This document shows positions 4,601-5,199 of a DNA stretch of 5,199 nucleotides, piece by piece. The stretch is taken from assembly GCA_020348765.1 (NCBI GenBank), contig CP070753.1, forward strand, positions 2,913,157 through 2,918,355, given 5' to 3'. Within the stretch, counting starts at the first letter, position 1. The number at the start of each line of letters is the position of its first letter. The notes beneath the pieces are model-generated. The model was given only the letters and a program-made list of their open reading frames with translations, ran no database searches and was not told the DNA's origin. Source of the DNA: Burkholderiales bacterium. GTDB lineage: Bacteria; Pseudomonadota; Gammaproteobacteria; Burkholderiales; Burkholderiaceae_E. Made by a program: the position numbers and the translations under genes.

Positions 4601-5199
4601 ATGACAACCACCAGCGAAAACGGGCCGCTGTCAGGCCTCAGGGTGCTCGAGGTCGGCATGCTGCTGGCCGGTCCGATGACCGCCAGGGTCCTCGGCGAAT
4701 ACGGGGCCGAGGTGCTGAAGATCGAGCCGCCGGGGCAGCCCGACATCCTGCGCCAGTGGGGCGCGCAGAAGCACGAGGGCCGGGGACTGTTCTGGCTCGT
4801 GAACTCGCGCAACAAGAAGTGCATCACGCTCGATCTGCGGGTCGAAAAGGGGCAGGCGCTGATGCGCGAGCTGGTCGCCAAGTCCGACGTGCTGGTCGAG
4901 AACTTCCGGCCGGGCACGCTCGAGAAGTGGGGCCTGGGCTGGAACGACCTGCAGGCGATCAACCCGAACCTGGTGCTGGCGCGCGTCTCGGGTTACGGCC
5001 AGACGGGCCCCTACGCGTCGAGGGCCGGATTCGCCAGCGTCGGCGAGGCCATGGGCGGAATTCGGCACATCAACGGGTTCCGGAACCAGCCGCCGCCGCG
5101 CTTCGGCATTTCGCTCGGTGACACGCTGGCCGGACTGTTCGCGGTGCAGGGGATCCTGATGGCCCTGCACGCACGCAACGTCCACGGCTGCGGTGGCCA
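4601..5199 (+). CDS. CaiB/BaiF family (class III) CoA-transferase, N-terminal part (3' end outside window)
   Basis: An open frame of 199 full codons starts at ATG 4601, has AGGGA (4588-4592) 8 bases upstream, and runs off the right edge; the family is normally about 400 residues, so about half is present. Family III CoA-transferases move CoA between carboxylic acids through an aspartyl thioester in a cytoplasmic interlocked dimer. Visible landmarks are LSGLRVLEVG (10-19), AGPMTARVLGEYGAEVLKIE (23-42), NSRNKKCITLDLR (68-80), SDVLVENFRPGTLEKWGLG (95-113), RVSGYGQTGPY (128-138) and ISLGDTLAGLFA (170-181). By alignment with formyl-CoA transferase, Asp174 is the catalytic residue that carries CoA. 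The specific acids cannot be assigned. Substrates in this family include oxalate, carnitine, mesaconate, citramalate and succinate. A dicarboxylate is attractive because of the hydro-lyase module about 2 kb away, but that is inference. The gene has its own promoter candidate and diverges from the DUF2157 operon. Confidence 0.9.
   Translation, partial: MTTTSENGPLSGLRVLEVGMLLAGPMTARVLGEYGAEVLKIEPPGQPDILRQWGAQKHEGRGLFWLVNSRNKKCITLDLRVEKGQALMRELVAKSDVLVENFRPGTLEKWGLGWNDLQAINPNLVLARVSGYGQTGPYASRAGFASVGEAMGGIRHINGFRNQPPPRFGISLGDTLAGLFAVQGILMALHARNVHGCGG

Overview
The window is a very GC-rich bacterial segment (roughly two thirds or more G+C by eye, with G or C at most third codon positions). The protein families suggest a proteobacterium, most likely a beta- or gammaproteobacterium. 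That assignment is inferred from base composition and gene families; no marker gene is present.

Left part (1-2478, + strand): three co-directional genes form an apparent operon. They are the C-terminal end of an isocitrate lyase/PEP mutase superfamily protein, then a complete aconitase-family large subunit resembling LeuC, then its LeuD-like small subunit, which starts one base after the large-subunit stop. The two subunits keep the iron-sulfur cysteines and the swivelling-domain motif, but carry side-chain changes in motifs that are nearly fixed in leucine-biosynthetic LeuCD. No leuA or leuB is visible. A C-C lyase next to a hydro-lyase suggests hydration/dehydration of a branched C4-C7 dicarboxylate followed by cleavage. 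The best precedent I can name is dimethylmaleate hydratase plus 2,3-dimethylmalate lyase of nicotinate fermentation; citramalate or methylcitrate chemistry is also possible.

Middle (2479-2666): a non-coding stretch between converging genes. It holds a degenerate 28-bp tandem repeat, a 7-bp perfect hairpin and a perfect 13-bp tandem duplication.

Right-centre (2667-4360, - strand): a two-gene membrane unit, a DUF2157 polytopic protein followed by a small GDYXXLXY-type protein. The stop and start overlap as ATGA. The function of this pair is not established.

Right end (4361-5199): an intergenic region of about 240 bp between diverging genes, with an inverted repeat, another perfect 13-bp tandem duplication and a plausible sigma70-type promoter. 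It is followed by the N-terminal half of a CaiB/BaiF-family CoA-transferase that runs off the window. The transferase could activate a dicarboxylate related to the left-hand module, but the membrane pair separates them, so the link is an inference.

I found no RNA gene, insertion sequence, CRISPR array, phage gene or defence system. The most interesting points are the unassigned lyase/hydro-lyase module and the short tandem repeats confined to both intergenic gaps.
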